Source of the DNA: Kribbella sp. ALI-6-A
GTDB taxonomy: Bacteria; Actinomycetota; Actinomycetes; Propionibacteriales; Kribbellaceae
Direction: 5' to 3'
NCBI RefSeq assembly: GCF_001984195.1
Contig: NZ_MTQN01000008.1
Span: 62,001 to 126,000 of the forward strand
Length of the DNA stretch: 64,000 nt
Part shown: piece by piece, positions 63,304 through 64,000 of the stretch
Position numbering within the stretch: the first letter of the stretch is position 1
Layout: every line of letters starts with the position of its first letter
Program-made: the position numbers and the translations under genes
Notes under the pieces: model-generated
What the model was told of the DNA's origin: nothing
Seen by the model: only the letters and a program-made list of their open reading frames with translations
Databases searched by the model: none

Positions 63304-63999
63304 TCACTTCTCCTGAGGGGTCTGCGGCACGGGACGGTCGAGGGAGGCCGGCGCCTGGAGCACCTGGCCGGGGAGCAGCAGGTCGGGATCGGGGCCGATC
63401 ACCGCGCGGTTGGCGGCGTACCACTGCGGCCAGCGAGCAGCGATCGCCGATTCCGAAGCGCCAGGCCCGAGCTCGGCGGCGGCGATGGACCAGAGCGACT
63501 CACCCCGCAGTACGACGTGCCGGCCGCTGTCCAGATCGGTGTAACGGACGGGAGCGCCGTCGGTCGGCCGGTCCGGTACGCGGACTCCCGGACGATTGGT
63601 GGTGTCGCCTGGCCGAGGAGCCACCGGGTCTCCCGTGGTGTGGCGCGTCGTGGGAGCCATCGGATCCGCGGCGGTGTGGCCCGGCTTAGCGGTGACCGGA
63701 TCGCCGAGCCGGCCCGAGTCGGTGGCGCCGGGGCGGCCGGTTGCGTCTCCCGGCCGAGGAGTCGCTGGATCCGCGGTCGTGCGGCCCGGCCGAGGGGCTG
63801 CCGGGTCCTCGATCCGGCCGGTATCCGTGGCGCCGGGGCGGGCTGCGTCCCCCGGCTCCTGCTGCTCCGAAAGCCGGGAGGGTTGCTGCTCCGCGGGCCG
63901 CGCGGGGTGCTGTTCTACAGGCCGGGCCGGCTGCTCCGCGGGCCGACCCGTTTCCTGGGTGGGGCGGCTGGTTGACGCGCTTTGACTGCAGTCTTTCAC
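63304..63999 (-). CDS. LysM domain protein, possibly truncated at its N-terminus by the window edge
   Basis: At least 231 residues. The N-terminal 150 are Pro/Arg/Gly-rich with repeated RPGDT/RPGAT and DPATP words. The C-terminus is a LysM peptidoglycan-binding domain: HVVLRGESLWSIAAAELG, then IAARWPQWYAANRAVIG and LLLPGQVLQAP. The only available start in view is a GTG at the very edge (63999), without room to see a ribosome-binding site; the gene may begin outside the window. Such genes are commonly found beside Rv3235-like genes downstream of secA. The product probably associates with the cell wall. Confidence 0.75.
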   Translation of the reverse strand: MKDCSQSASTSRPTQETGRPAEQPARPVEQHPARPAEQQPSRLSEQQEPGDAARPGATDTGRIEDPAAPRPGRTTADPATPRPGDATGRPGATDSGRLGDPVTAKPGHTAADPMAPTTRHTTGDPVAPRPGDTTNRPGVRVPDRPTDGAPVRYTDLDSGRHVVLRGESLWSIAAAELGPGASESAIAARWPQWYAANRAVIGPDPDLLLPGQVLQAPASLDRPVPQTPQEK

Positions 64000-64000
64000 G

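Overview
The window is about 64 kb of very GC-rich DNA with tightly packed, often 1-20 nt overlapping genes and frequent GTG starts. Gene content (WhiB2/WhmD, MtrAB-LpqB, coenzyme F420 enzymes, SecA with a SEC-C tail, Rv3235-like protein, DUF3499) points to a chromosomal region of an actinobacterium. The many sugar and peptide transporters, ThuA/Gfo enzymes, and absence of mycolate genes make a Propionibacteriales member such as Kribbella my best guess; this is an inference from protein resemblance, not a database result. No rRNA, tRNA, CRISPR array, insertion sequence or prophage was recognised.

Layout. 0-5.4 kb: end of a CBS-domain membrane protein, NAD kinase, mannose-1-phosphate guanylyltransferase, a DUF3105 protein, and fbiB-fbiA (F420 biosynthesis) on the minus strand. 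5.5-13 kb: a Gln/Trp/Tyr-rich membrane protein, two strong palindromes, whiB2, a 970-residue GT2 membrane protein, a DUF5719 protein, and a divergent pair made of a degenerate zincin-like protein and DUF3499. 13-19.8 kb: a Gfo/Idh oxidoreductase-ThuA pair, then the mannose operon manB-trm112-like-SIS-manA and a cation diffusion facilitator. 19.8-27.4 kb: a repeat-rich intergenic region, MerR regulator, sahH, a Ser/Thr kinase, a secreted VWA protein, an XRE regulator, a RibD/DHFR-like reductase and a methyltransferase. 27.4-41.8 kb: RDD and SpoIIM genes, a DUF1206 protein, a complete oligopeptide ABC operon, a MOSC protein, then DUF58-MoxR-DUF4350-DUF4129-membrane protein on the minus strand. 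42-54.2 kb: mtrA-mtrB-lpqB, an AEC transporter, comF-like, long-form hpf, an S1 protease, a YcaQ-type glycosylase and secA. 54.3-61.5 kb: a LacI-controlled sugar module (binding protein, two permeases, GH130-type enzyme, Tat-exported protein of unknown fold). 61.5-64 kb: a phosphotransferase, an Rv3235-like protein and a LysM protein on the minus strand.

How it fits together. Three enzymes of GDP-mannose synthesis (ManA, ManB, guanylyltransferase) are present. They sit near whiB2, the GT2 protein and mtrAB-lpqB, a set tied to envelope growth and division in related bacteria. From memory, the backbone fbiAB-whiB2-DUF3499-manB-SIS-manA-sahH-mtrAB-lpqB-comF-hpf-secA-Rv3235 follows the same order as the M. 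tuberculosis Rv3262-Rv3235 region. Against that backbone the Gfo/ThuA pair, the peptide transporter block and the LacI/GH130 sugar module look like insertions. The most interesting leads are the uncharacterised Tat-exported protein in the GH130 module with its tandem operators, the probable non-canonical start of mtrB, a 12-residue tandem duplication in SecA, an FbiB without its usual reductase domain, and several precise intergenic palindromes.
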